Assembly: GCA_040266255.1 (NCBI GenBank)
Contig: JBDQEV010000005.1
Location: forward strand, 1-46,391
DNA length: 46,391 nt
DNA from: Comchoanobacter sp040266255
GTDB lineage: Bacteria; Pseudomonadota; Gammaproteobacteria; Comchoanobacterales; Comchoanobacteraceae
Direction: 5' to 3'
Below are positions 16,434-23,914 of this stretch, in pieces. The position numbers and the translations under genes are program-made. The number at the start of each line of letters is the position of its first letter. Position 1 is the stretch's first letter. The notes beneath the pieces were generated by a model that was not told the DNA's origin, searched no databases, and saw only the letters and a list, made by a program, of their open reading frames with translations.

Positions 16434-17210
16434 ATGGCAGAAAATATAATATTAGCAGAATCATCAGTCTCCCAGTTATGGACAAGAATTAAGTTGTTCT
16501 CATCAAACTTATGGACAACAACAATACTACCATTCATTGTAGCCAATCAGTTTGGTATCATTGCAGGTTTAGTAATAGCTGCATCGTTAATCCTTTCTTA
16601 CTTCCTTTGGAAAGGGATAGCACCTAAAAAAAGCAAGGTAGCAGTGCTAAGAACTAAATCAGATCCAATAAAGGCTGATGAAGCAGAAGCTAAAGCAGCA
16701 AAAGCAGCAGAGGCAGCAAAAGCAGCAGAAGCTAAAGCAGCAGCAAAAGCAGCAGCAGAGAAATCAGCTATTACTATTCAAAAGTTTTTTAGAGGGTCTC
16801 AAGCAAGAAAAGAGTTTAAGGCTTTAAAAGAAAAACGTAAAGCTTCAGCAGAAGCAGGTGGTGAAGTATCACTCTTCAATGCAGGAGCAGCAGCCGCAGC
16901 TCCAGCCGCAACTCCTGCTAGTCATAGTCCTATTACTTTTGACCAGGTTAGAGTTTACCTAATGTCTGCTGGAATTGATTCGAAGAGTGTCGATTCGATT
17001 AAAGTTGCATTTAAGAATGAAAAGTTAATTGATGCAAATGAAGCCAAGGGGGTTATAGGTGACAAGTATGAAAAGATGCGTTCAAAATCACCTAGAAAAA
17101 AATATAGTGAGGTGACAGGCAAATGGAATGAAGCACTAGATGGGCTGCATACACTTTTCCCAGAAGTGCCCGCAAGCGCTTCTTCCGGTGCAGCGTCTAT
17201 AAGCGTATAG
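16434..17210 (+). CDS. Single-pass membrane protein with a eukaryotic-type IQ motif
   Basis: 258 residues from the ATG at 16434, which has GAGGA 8 bases upstream; a TTG at 16419 overlaps that site and is unlikely. Order: short N-terminus, one membrane helix at about residues 40-59, an Ala/Lys/Glu-rich probable long helix at about 78-111, then IQKFFRGSQARK at residues 115-126 (nt 16776-16811). This fits the calmodulin/myosin light-chain IQ consensus IQxxxRGxxxR exactly. A low-complexity Ala/Pro stretch and a lysine-rich helical C-terminal region follow, with no family recognised. An intrinsic terminator follows, so it is a monocistronic gene. The membrane helix plus Ala/Lys/Glu helix recalls TolA, but no TolA C-terminal domain is present. 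A role in binding host EF-hand proteins is inference. Confidence 0.8.
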   Translation: MAENIILAESSVSQLWTRIKLFSSNLWTTTILPFIVANQFGIIAGLVIAASLILSYFLWKGIAPKKSKVAVLRTKSDPIKADEAEAKAAKAAEAAKAAEAKAAAKAAAEKSAITIQKFFRGSQARKEFKALKEKRKASAEAGGEVSLFNAGAAAAAPAATPASHSPITFDQVRVYLMSAGIDSKSVDSIKVAFKNEKLIDANEAKGVIGDKYEKMRSKSPRKKYSEVTGKWNEALDGLHTLFPEVPASASSGAASISV

Positions 17211-17228
17211 TCAATGAACCAATGATAG

Positions 17229-17250
17229 AAGGGGCCTTAGTGCCCCTTTT
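17229..17250 (+). terminator. Rho-independent terminator after the IQ-motif gene
   Basis: Stem AAGGGGC / GCCCCTT with a 6-base loop and a T tail, 19 bases after the stop codon. It separates this gene from efp. Confidence 0.8.
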
Positions 17251-17305
17251 GCATTTGTTGAGAAAATAAGATAACTTATTGCAGATGTAAGAATAGTTAG
17301 TAATT

Positions 17306-17863
17306 ATGGTTAGTGTGAACTCATTGAGATCGGGTGGAAAGTTTCTTTTAGAAGACCAGCCTCATGTAACATTAGATAATGAGCATGTTAAGCCTGGGAA
17401 AGGTCAAGCTTTCAATAGAATAAAGGCAAGAAATTTAGTGACCGGTCGGGTCATTACCAAGACTTACCCTTCAAACTCCGATGTAGAGGGTGCAGATGTT
17501 TTAGAAACTGAAATGCAGATGCTGTATCAGGATGCAGAGGGATATCACTTTATGGATGATACAACTTATGAGCAGTTTATGCTGACCAAAGAAGAATTGG
17601 CTGGAGCAGAGCGCTGGTTAGTAGATAGTTCAACCGCTACTGTAACCGTATGGAGAGGAAAGGCAATTTCTGTTGAGCCTCCGACATTTGTAGAGTTGAT
17701 TGTTGCTGAGTGTGCGCCAAATGCAAAAGGCGATACTGTTTCAGGAGGAACAAAAGCGGCTGTTTTAGAAACTGGTTTTGAGATCAAAGTGCCATTATTT
17801 ATTGCTCAGGGAGAGCGTATCAAAGTTGATACGAGAACAGCTGAATATGTCTCTCGAGTATAA
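17306..17863 (+). CDS. efp: Translation elongation factor P
   Basis: EF-P relieves ribosome stalling at proline runs. The 185 residues (E. coli 188) cover all three beta-barrel domains. The modified lysine is Lys32 in VKPGKGQAF, matching E. coli Lys34, and the C-terminal GERIKVDTRTAEYVSRV is standard. No strong ribosome binding site precedes the ATG. The next gene, epmA, encodes the enzyme that modifies this lysine and overlaps efp by 17 bp. Confidence 0.97.
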   Translation: MVSVNSLRSGGKFLLEDQPHVTLDNEHVKPGKGQAFNRIKARNLVTGRVITKTYPSNSDVEGADVLETEMQMLYQDAEGYHFMDDTTYEQFMLTKEELAGAERWLVDSSTATVTVWRGKAISVEPPTFVELIVAECAPNAKGDTVSGGTKAAVLETGFEIKVPLFIAQGERIKVDTRTAEYVSRV

Positions 17864-18722
17864 TAATTTAAAGGACTTTTCAGAGTTTGTTCGGAAAATA
17901 AGAGATTTTTTTCATCATAAAAATATCACGGAAGTATTTACTGATCCATTGATGCCTAAAAGGGTGCCAGATATGGGTGTGGATATGATCAAAGCTATAT
18001 CTTCGCATCAAAAGTACTACTTGCATAGCTCTCCTGAATGGGAAATGAAAAAACTACTCGCAAATCACAGTGGTGATATCTATCAGTTGGTTCATGTCTT
18101 TAGAGATGATCCAGTTGCAAAGTGGCATAAACCAGCTTTTTTAATGTTAGAGTGGTATCAGTTGGGGATAGATGAGCAAGCATTGATTGAGGTTTGTTGT
18201 GAATTATTTGCAGCTTTGGGCTTGAAGTACAAAGCAGTTATTCACCATTTACCTGATTTGTTTTTTGAACATTGTCAAATTAATGTACATCAAACCAGTA
18301 TTGAAGAGCTCAGAGCTTATTGTGAGCAGCATAAAATAGAGTATACGGGTTTAATAAGGCAAACTGAGATATCCAGTTGGATAGACTTGATTTGGGTCAA
18401 TCAGATAGAAGTAAAATTCAATCGAGGACTGCATATTGTTGATCGGTATTTATCAGAGCAGTCAGCGCTTGCAAATGTAATATCAGAGCCATATCCGTAT
18501 GCACAGCGATTCGAAATATATATCAATGGATGTGAGGTTGCAAATGGTTATAATGAGCTAAGAGACCCTCGTTTAGTCGAAGAAAGGTTAAATGATTTAG
18601 GCCAGAGAATGGGTCTGAGTAAAGAAAGTATCGTAGATTATAAGGATATAGAGGCGATGCCTAGGTGTAGTGGTGTCTCTGTTGGAGTTGAGAGACTTTA
18701 TTCCCAACTCTCTACTGTTTAG
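17847..18722 (+). CDS. epmA: EF-P lysine ligase EpmA (GenX/PoxA)
   Basis: EpmA is a truncated class II lysyl-tRNA synthetase homologue that attaches (R)-beta-lysine to EF-P. Class II motifs are visible: motif 2 QLVHVFRDD with HKPAFLMLEWY, and motif 3 GVSVGVERLYSQL. NGCEVANGYNEL matches E. coli GIELANGFHEL. No anticodon-binding domain is present, as expected for EpmA rather than LysS. I start it at the ATG at 17847 (MSLEYNNL, 291 residues; E. coli 325), inside the end of efp; the longer frame from 17778 only reads efp out of frame. The partner EpmB, which makes beta-lysine, is not in this window. The 3' end overlaps the convergent 921-residue gene by 4 bp. Confidence 0.93.
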   Translation: MSLEYNNLKDFSEFVRKIRDFFHHKNITEVFTDPLMPKRVPDMGVDMIKAISSHQKYYLHSSPEWEMKKLLANHSGDIYQLVHVFRDDPVAKWHKPAFLMLEWYQLGIDEQALIEVCCELFAALGLKYKAVIHHLPDLFFEHCQINVHQTSIEELRAYCEQHKIEYTGLIRQTEISSWIDLIWVNQIEVKFNRGLHIVDRYLSEQSALANVISEPYPYAQRFEIYINGCEVANGYNELRDPRLVEERLNDLGQRMGLSKESIVDYKDIEAMPRCSGVSVGVERLYSQLSTV

Positions 18723-21484
18723 CTTAGCCCATATAGCTTTCTTTTTGCTAAAAAGTTATTAAACGGATTACTTTGCGTTATCTTTGTCGGCGATTTTTTT
18801 GGTGTTTCTTGTTTTTGGAGTGTAATATTTTGTGCTTTTATTGGGCTACTCTGGCAAAAATTACTGAGTTCTTTGCTATCCAGTCCAGGAGGTAGGTCAA
18901 ATGCTGTTTCTATTTTAGGTCTTGGAGGCGTGTCTCCATGCGGAAGGTAGGGTAGGATATTGGTTAGTGAAACTGTCCAGTTATAAAGTTTGTCTTGATA
19001 GCCTTCTTCATAAATTGCATGATCTCTTGTCCGATGGCATGAAAATATATCTTTAATACTCCCTCCAAACTGCCATAGTATATGTAGCCCACTTTGTACC
19101 TCACCATTACTGAGTCCGAATGTTTTTTGTGAGGTTGGTTTTTGTTGTTTGATATAAATGCTATGAAGCGCCAAAGATTCAAGTGTACTATGTATGAATA
19201 CCTCAAATGCTCGCATTATGTTTGATACCCCTAAGTAAGTTGGGTTGTTACTATTTTTACCTAAAAAACATGGGGATTCTGGATTAAAAGATTTAAAGAA
19301 ATTAGAAATTGTGTTTGCTTTTTTCGCATCTAAATCAGGCGGAAATATGACACTAAAAATCTGATATACCGGGTTGATTTGGTTGCTGTCTCCTACAATT
19401 GCACTTGAACCTAATGCTTTTAAAAACCAGTTTGATCGGTGTTCTGCTCTTCCTTCTGAGCATGTCAGTATATCAGCTGTATTATAACTAGGGTAAAATA
19501 ACAGGTATAAAAGTAGCTGGTTATATTCGAAAGGAGTGAGGTTATGATTTCCTTGTTTTAGTGTTTGGTTCAGATTAATGAGGTCTCTTTTCTTCTTGCT
19601 TGCAATCAAACTAACGCCGCGTTTAAATAGCTTTGTTGCAAAGGGAGTACTTGGTAAGTATATTTTTTTGATCCAGTCTTTTAAAACATTAGCAGAATCG
19701 CTAGTATTGGGCACAAAGTAGTCAACAAGAAGTGTTGCAAAACCTGTTTGTAAATGAGTTGGATGAATGGGCTCTTGCTGAGGATCTGGCTCAAAGTCAG
19801 GGAATGTTGAATACAATAATTGTAGTGCAGTTGAGATTGCAGTTTCTTTTGCTTTACGAGCAATTGACCAGTATTCAGGATTTGAGATAATATCCGTCGA
19901 GCCTGGGAAGAATGAAACTGATGTGTCAAATACCGATGCTGGGCAAGGACTGCATTCTAAGTCAGCAGCCATTTTATTAGCATGATATATCGTAGCTCCA
20001 AGTAGCTCATTTCCGCTTTTTAGAGGGGCAGGTGGAGAAAGTGTTTCTAGAATATGCTGAGGGTTCATATAACGTGTAGTAGCAGCAATATACATGTTTA
20101 AAAAATAGAGAGTATTCAGTGCATGATGCCAGTCAGTCTTAGTTGCTTTAATAGATTTTTGTAGACTAACACGCCAATCTTGGTAGAGTGCATTAAACTT
20201 CTCATGTATAGGTGCAAGAAGGTGTTTTAGTTCTTCGACGATTTCCTCTTGCAGTTCTTCTCTTTCATTTTGGTCAGAAGCTGAGTTAAGGCAAGACTGT
20301 AGTGGAGAGGACAAAAGTAAGAACAAATCGGATTTCTTTCTTTCTGTTTTATCTTCTATTAAGTAGATGTCAGCTGCGAGTTTTTCACTAATCAGTGCAG
20401 CATGGACGCCTTTTTTAGTGGCTTTTGCTTCTTCAGAAAAGGATTGAATAAATGTAATTTTAAGTGGATGATCATCCAGGATTGAGGCAAGTGACGCACT
20501 TGTAAAAGCTTCAAAAGAATATGAGGGACGGGTGATAATTTCACTTTGCTTTCTATTGAGGCATTCAATATGACTGTAAGCAAGTACTGCTAAAATGTCA
20601 TTACGATTGAACTGATTCAATAAAGGGTGTGCAATTTGAAGTAGCTGGTTTAAGGGTAACTGTGCAAACTGTCGGTGACTTAATCTTTGACTAAGCTGAA
20701 ATAAAGTTTGTAATTGTCGAGACTGGGGGAGATCTGCCTCAATGCTTACATCAACAGGGGAAGATATATGGGTGAAAGTAGGAGTAGCATCTACTTTTTG
20801 TGCTAAGGCATGAACAATGTCTGATAGCACCGTAGTTTTGGTATTAATTTCAAATATGTCTGTTTTTGCTATTGCTGTCTCAATTTCACTAATCGCTGTT
20901 TTGATTGTTTCATGATTTGTTGCATCCGCTTTTTCTCCAATCTCTCTGATGAATTGCTGGGTACTATTCACCAAACTTCTCGATTTTTTTACAGATGTAT
21001 GAAGCACTTCAGTTTCAGTTTTAATCAATAGCTCAATGAGTGCATCAGGTTGTAGCGCTGAGTGTTGATCAAGGTATATACACAAAGCTGGGGGGGTGTG
21101 AAACTCTGATGCGTAAAATTGATTAACATAGGCAGTCAGTAACGCTGCATAACCTGAAGCCTGTGCTTTAGATAGATCTATGCGAGCTTGTTTTTCTAGT
21201 GCAGAGCTTTTTTCAACCGGTCGGTATATTCTATGAGTTGATGGACTATCAAGTGACTCTATATATTGTTTAACAGGCGGTGTTGAGCCAGTTTGTCCTG
21301 GTTGGTCAACAAGTTTATCCCATAAGTTAAATGGATTTAAGTTAGACGTTGAAATACTGGTTAGGGCGCATAAAAACTCTGTAAATTCGCTTACATAGTG
21401 TTCAGTAAAGGTCGATTGTTGAGAGCCATTGATCGTAAGTTCAGCAAGGGCAGCGTGGTTTGGGCTTCTTTGGGGCGCAGGCAT
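18719..21484 (-). CDS. Large orphan protein, 921 residues
   Basis: One uninterrupted frame of 921 codons, with no family recognised. I see no signal peptide and no convincing membrane helix. The composition is mixed helical, rich in Ser, Thr, Gln and Leu, with proline-rich stretches near the N-terminus and around residue 490, and a Lys/Pro/Thr-rich C-terminal tail. No nuclease, kinase, protease or repeat motif stands out. It stands alone: convergent with epmA (4-bp overlap) and divergent from the DUF4389 gene. Size, solitude and lack of relatives suggest a lineage-specific protein, possibly an effector; that is inference only. Confidence 0.75.
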   Translation of the reverse strand: MPAPQRSPNHAALAELTINGSQQSTFTEHYVSEFTEFLCALTSISTSNLNPFNLWDKLVDQPGQTGSTPPVKQYIESLDSPSTHRIYRPVEKSSALEKQARIDLSKAQASGYAALLTAYVNQFYASEFHTPPALCIYLDQHSALQPDALIELLIKTETEVLHTSVKKSRSLVNSTQQFIREIGEKADATNHETIKTAISEIETAIAKTDIFEINTKTTVLSDIVHALAQKVDATPTFTHISSPVDVSIEADLPQSRQLQTLFQLSQRLSHRQFAQLPLNQLLQIAHPLLNQFNRNDILAVLAYSHIECLNRKQSEIITRPSYSFEAFTSASLASILDDHPLKITFIQSFSEEAKATKKGVHAALISEKLAADIYLIEDKTERKKSDLFLLLSSPLQSCLNSASDQNEREELQEEIVEELKHLLAPIHEKFNALYQDWRVSLQKSIKATKTDWHHALNTLYFLNMYIAATTRYMNPQHILETLSPPAPLKSGNELLGATIYHANKMAADLECSPCPASVFDTSVSFFPGSTDIISNPEYWSIARKAKETAISTALQLLYSTFPDFEPDPQQEPIHPTHLQTGFATLLVDYFVPNTSDSANVLKDWIKKIYLPSTPFATKLFKRGVSLIASKKKRDLINLNQTLKQGNHNLTPFEYNQLLLYLLFYPSYNTADILTCSEGRAEHRSNWFLKALGSSAIVGDSNQINPVYQIFSVIFPPDLDAKKANTISNFFKSFNPESPCFLGKNSNNPTYLGVSNIMRAFEVFIHSTLESLALHSIYIKQQKPTSQKTFGLSNGEVQSGLHILWQFGGSIKDIFSCHRTRDHAIYEEGYQDKLYNWTVSLTNILPYLPHGDTPPRPKIETAFDLPPGLDSKELSNFCQSSPIKAQNITLQKQETPKKSPTKITQSNPFNNFLAKRKLYGLS

Positions 21485-21509
21485 ATCAGTCCTTGATATT
21501 GTTCAAATC

Positions 21510-21524
21510 AATCTATCATAGATT
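21510..21524. promoter_or_regulatory. Perfect dyad AATCTAT-C-ATAGATT, possible operator
   Basis: A 15-base palindrome with 7-bp arms lies 26-40 bases before the start of the 921-residue gene and about 75 bases before the DUF4389 gene, in their shared divergent spacer. With a single central base it cannot form a hairpin, so a protein-binding site is the simpler reading. No second copy was noticed in the window. Confidence 0.35.
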
Positions 21525-21595
21525 TTTTTACAAATAAATCTGAAATATGAATCTAGCTGCCAATAAAGAGGTAATTAACTTAAAGGAGACCTAAA

Positions 21596-22363
21596 ATGAG
21601 TGATGTTTCAGTTCATATTCCGTATCAAAAAAGTCATAACAGGTGGAGTGTTTTACTTCGTCCGGTTTTGATGGTTCCAATTATTATTGTTATGCTCTTT
21701 ATGATTGTGCCTAATCAGTATACTGCGTTTGATTTAACAATGGATAGTAATTCCATGCAGGTTCAAACCAGTGTAGATGTAGATTCATTTGTGTTTTATG
21801 AGAAGTATGCAGACTATGTCAAAGAATATCAGCATCAAGAGGTAATTGGTGCAGGTGTTTTGTTATTAACATACTTGCTAATTATACCATTGATTAGTTT
21901 TTCTCTATGGCATTTGTATGTTGTTAATTTTGCTGTAGGTTTAACTTTATTATTCCGAAAGAAATACCCAGATTGGTGGTTCAATTGGAATCAAAGTCTA
22001 CAGTCATTTGTTTTAAGAATGTACTGTTATGCATTATTTATCACTGATAAGTATCCGAGCTTAGAAGAGGCAGATAGTGAGATTAAGTTAAAATTGCCTA
22101 ATCCAAAGGAAGAAAACTTAAATCGATTTAAGCCAATCTATAAGTGGATTTTAGTTATACCATACTTGATTATTTATCATATATACTTGTTAGGTGCATT
22201 ATTGCTTGTGCCAATATCATTCCTGTGTATTTTATTAACAGGTAAATTGCCACATACAATATATTGGTATCAGATGTCAGTGATTAAATTCTATTTAAGA
22301 ATAGTATCATATGCAGTGTTACTGACTACTGACAAGTTCCCGAAATTTATTTTTAAAGATTAG
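21596..22363 (+). CDS. DUF4389-type membrane protein
   Basis: 255 residues, strongly hydrophobic, with about four to five membrane helices. The architecture is a pair of similar units: membrane helices followed by WNQSLQSFVLRMYCYALFITDKYPSL in the middle and by YQMSVIKFYLRIVSYAVLLTTDKFPKF at the end, each closing with a TDKxP motif. The LRxxxYxxLLTDxYP signature is what I know from DUF4389; its function is unknown. AAAGGAG lies 8 bases before the ATG. It is followed by a strong terminator and then by a relic of a second copy. Confidence 0.8.
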   Translation: MSDVSVHIPYQKSHNRWSVLLRPVLMVPIIIVMLFMIVPNQYTAFDLTMDSNSMQVQTSVDVDSFVFYEKYADYVKEYQHQEVIGAGVLLLTYLLIIPLISFSLWHLYVVNFAVGLTLLFRKKYPDWWFNWNQSLQSFVLRMYCYALFITDKYPSLEEADSEIKLKLPNPKEENLNRFKPIYKWILVIPYLIIYHIYLLGALLLVPISFLCILLTGKLPHTIYWYQMSVIKFYLRIVSYAVLLTTDKFPKFIFKD

Positions 22364-22380
22364 ACAGTAGGTGAATATAG

Positions 22381-22410
22381 AAAAGGCCTTTAGGGGCCTT
22401 TTTTATTTTT
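22381..22410 (+). terminator. Rho-independent terminator after the DUF4389 gene
   Basis: Stem AAAAGGCC / GGCCTTTT with a 6-base loop and a long T-rich tail, 18 bases after the stop. The GGCC core recurs in the 43021 terminator. Confidence 0.85.
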
Positions 22411-22420
22411 TGTACACAGC

Positions 22421-22462
22421 CTTACTACTGATAAATTCCCGAAATTTATCTTTAGAGATTAG
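22421..22462 (+). pseudogene. 3'-tail relic of a second DUF4389 gene
   Basis: These 14 codons read L-T-T-D-K-F-P-K-F-I-F-R-D-stop, nearly identical to the last codons of the intact gene that ends at 22363 (one K-to-R change plus silent changes). The terminator lies between the two, so the relic is the end of a former tandem paralogue whose body is gone, or a small local duplication. No start or body is recognisable upstream of it. Confidence 0.7.
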
Positions 22463-22823
22463 TTCAATCGGGTTAAAGCTGAATTATTTTCAACTATAGG
22501 TAAATAAATATACCTGAACGCATTATGAGTATCTAATTAACGATACCTTTTATACCTCTCGATATTAGATAATTGCACAAAATAATACCTACACTTGTGC
22601 AAGCAGTTTGCCTCTGGATGTCAATGTTTTTTCTAAAGAGAAGATGTTTTCTGAGTCGAAGATAGAAAGGATTTGTGCTATTGCCAGGTATCTAAGATCC
22701 AGTCTACTAACTTTTCGGAGAATGGTTACATAGAGTAGAGGCTATGTTTAAACTTAAAGATTCGAATCTACTTAAACAAAAAAAGTTGAACAAGTGTATA
22801 TGTACTATCAGGCATAAGTTTTT
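22463..22823. other. 361-base spacer without a clear gene
   Basis: No convincing gene. A plus-strand frame is open from 22569 to a stop at 22731-22733; from a TTG at 22608 it would give 41 residues of plausible composition, but without a ribosome binding site. It may be debris of the lost DUF4389 copy's neighbourhood. A perfect 12-base palindrome AGATTCGAATCT at 22758-22769 sits inside a longer imperfect inverted repeat at about 22747-22778. Confidence 0.5.
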
Positions 22824-23888
22824 TCATAGCATTATAACTTGACCCATGGCTAGAGTCTTAATGATTGCTTCTTGCTCTGAGTCATTGCCAGCAATAAATA
22901 TATTACAAATTATGTTCCTATCTTTTTCCCAATGTAACACGAGAATTCCTTTTTGGGTTACAGGATTGTAAAAAATATTATGTTTTTGATTAATTGATTC
23001 AAGTTGTTTAAAATTTTGTATTTTAAATTTTCGGTATAACCATTGTGTAATATTCAGCCGCTGGGCCAACATGCTCGGATAGGTGCCACCTCCAAACCTT
23101 GGATTGCATTCTAGTACAACAAACTTGCCGGAGCAGCGTTGTAAAAAATCGAGGCTCAAAGGCCCCCTAAGGCCTAGATCGTGCATTTTTTTCACTATTT
23201 GATTATATACCACTAATAACTGTGCATCATATTCAGAAGGGCAGCAGCCTATCCAAGCGAAGTCTTTGTCGATGAACATTTTAGTTGCTCCTAAATAAGT
23301 ATAGCCCGCGGGAGTAATGATATACTGTAAGCTCATACTAGATTTAATATCTTGGATGTACTCTTGCACGTGTAAGGGAGTATTTCTCGGCACACGTTTT
23401 AAGTCAGCAGTAGATTCAATGAAATAGCTTCCTGAGCCAGCAGAGCTAACGTTGGTTTTTAACATAACTGGGTGATCGATGCTTTTTATCTCTGTCATAC
23501 AATCATAGAATTTAGTACTGGGAATGGCTCCATCATTATTTTTTGCAAACTCTAAAAAATTTTTCTTATTGTCAAAGTACTCTGACGGTGAGTAAGTACC
23601 ACTACCATAACTTTCTTTGTACTGTGATAATTTAAATCCCTTAGGTAAGGGCAGTTGCTCATCTGAACATAATATATTTTGACTTACTCCTAGCTTACAT
23701 ACCTTGAAGTGATTATTTAACCAATCATAGTCCTTTTTTTTGCTAGATGAAATTTGAACAATGTCCTGTGTTTTTGATAAGCAAAGAGCCGTGAGAGTAA
23801 AATCTTTAACCAATACTCTAGAGTCTTCATTTTTCTCTAGGTGCTCTTGATAATAAGGCTGTGAGTTATGATAAAAATAGGTATGCAT
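22824..23888 (-). CDS. ATP-grasp carboxylate-amine ligase-like protein
   Basis: 354 residues from the ATG at 23888, which has GGAG 8 bases upstream; the ATG at 23900 includes that site and is less likely. Residues about 130-280 read as an ATP-grasp fold: HPVMLKTNVSSAGSGSYFI (first lysine and glycine-rich loop), LHVQEYIQ, and LSLDFLQ ... VVLECNPRFGGGTYPS (magnesium-binding Glu/Asn and catalytic-loop region). The C-terminus contains an IFYNPVTQKG strand and a small alpha/beta part. ATP-grasp enzymes join a carboxylate to an amine or thiol through an acyl-phosphate; the substrate cannot be told here. No tRNA, biotin or carbamoyl-phosphate synthase domains are present. It stands next to a methyltransferase. 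Confidence 0.75.
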   Translation of the reverse strand: MHTYFYHNSQPYYQEHLEKNEDSRVLVKDFTLTALCLSKTQDIVQISSSKKKDYDWLNNHFKVCKLGVSQNILCSDEQLPLPKGFKLSQYKESYGSGTYSPSEYFDNKKNFLEFAKNNDGAIPSTKFYDCMTEIKSIDHPVMLKTNVSSAGSGSYFIESTADLKRVPRNTPLHVQEYIQDIKSSMSLQYIITPAGYTYLGATKMFIDKDFAWIGCCPSEYDAQLLVVYNQIVKKMHDLGLRGPLSLDFLQRCSGKFVVLECNPRFGGGTYPSMLAQRLNITQWLYRKFKIQNFKQLESINQKHNIFYNPVTQKGILVLHWEKDRNIICNIFIAGNDSEQEAIIKTLAMGQVIML

Positions 23889-23914
23889 AATAAACTCCAT
23901 TTTAAGAAGGGTCT

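Noticed and set aside
16676..16762. Possible tandem repeat or CRISPR-like repeat of GCAGCAAAAGCAGC type
   Set aside because: The repeat is explained by Ala/Lys/Glu codons in one reading frame; there are no spacers and no unit of constant length.
16434..17210. TolA identity for the IQ-motif protein
   Set aside because: The membrane helix and Ala/Lys/Glu helix look TolA-like, but no TolA C-terminal domain and no tolQ, tolR or tolB genes are nearby.
22569..22733. Short open frame as a real gene
   Set aside because: It needs a TTG start and has no ribosome binding site; it is kept only as a note on the spacer.
22824..23888. D-Ala-D-Ala ligase, RimK or carbamoyl-phosphate synthase for the ATP-grasp protein
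   Set aside because: The N-terminal and C-terminal parts do not match any of these, and the context does not support them; only the fold can be claimed.
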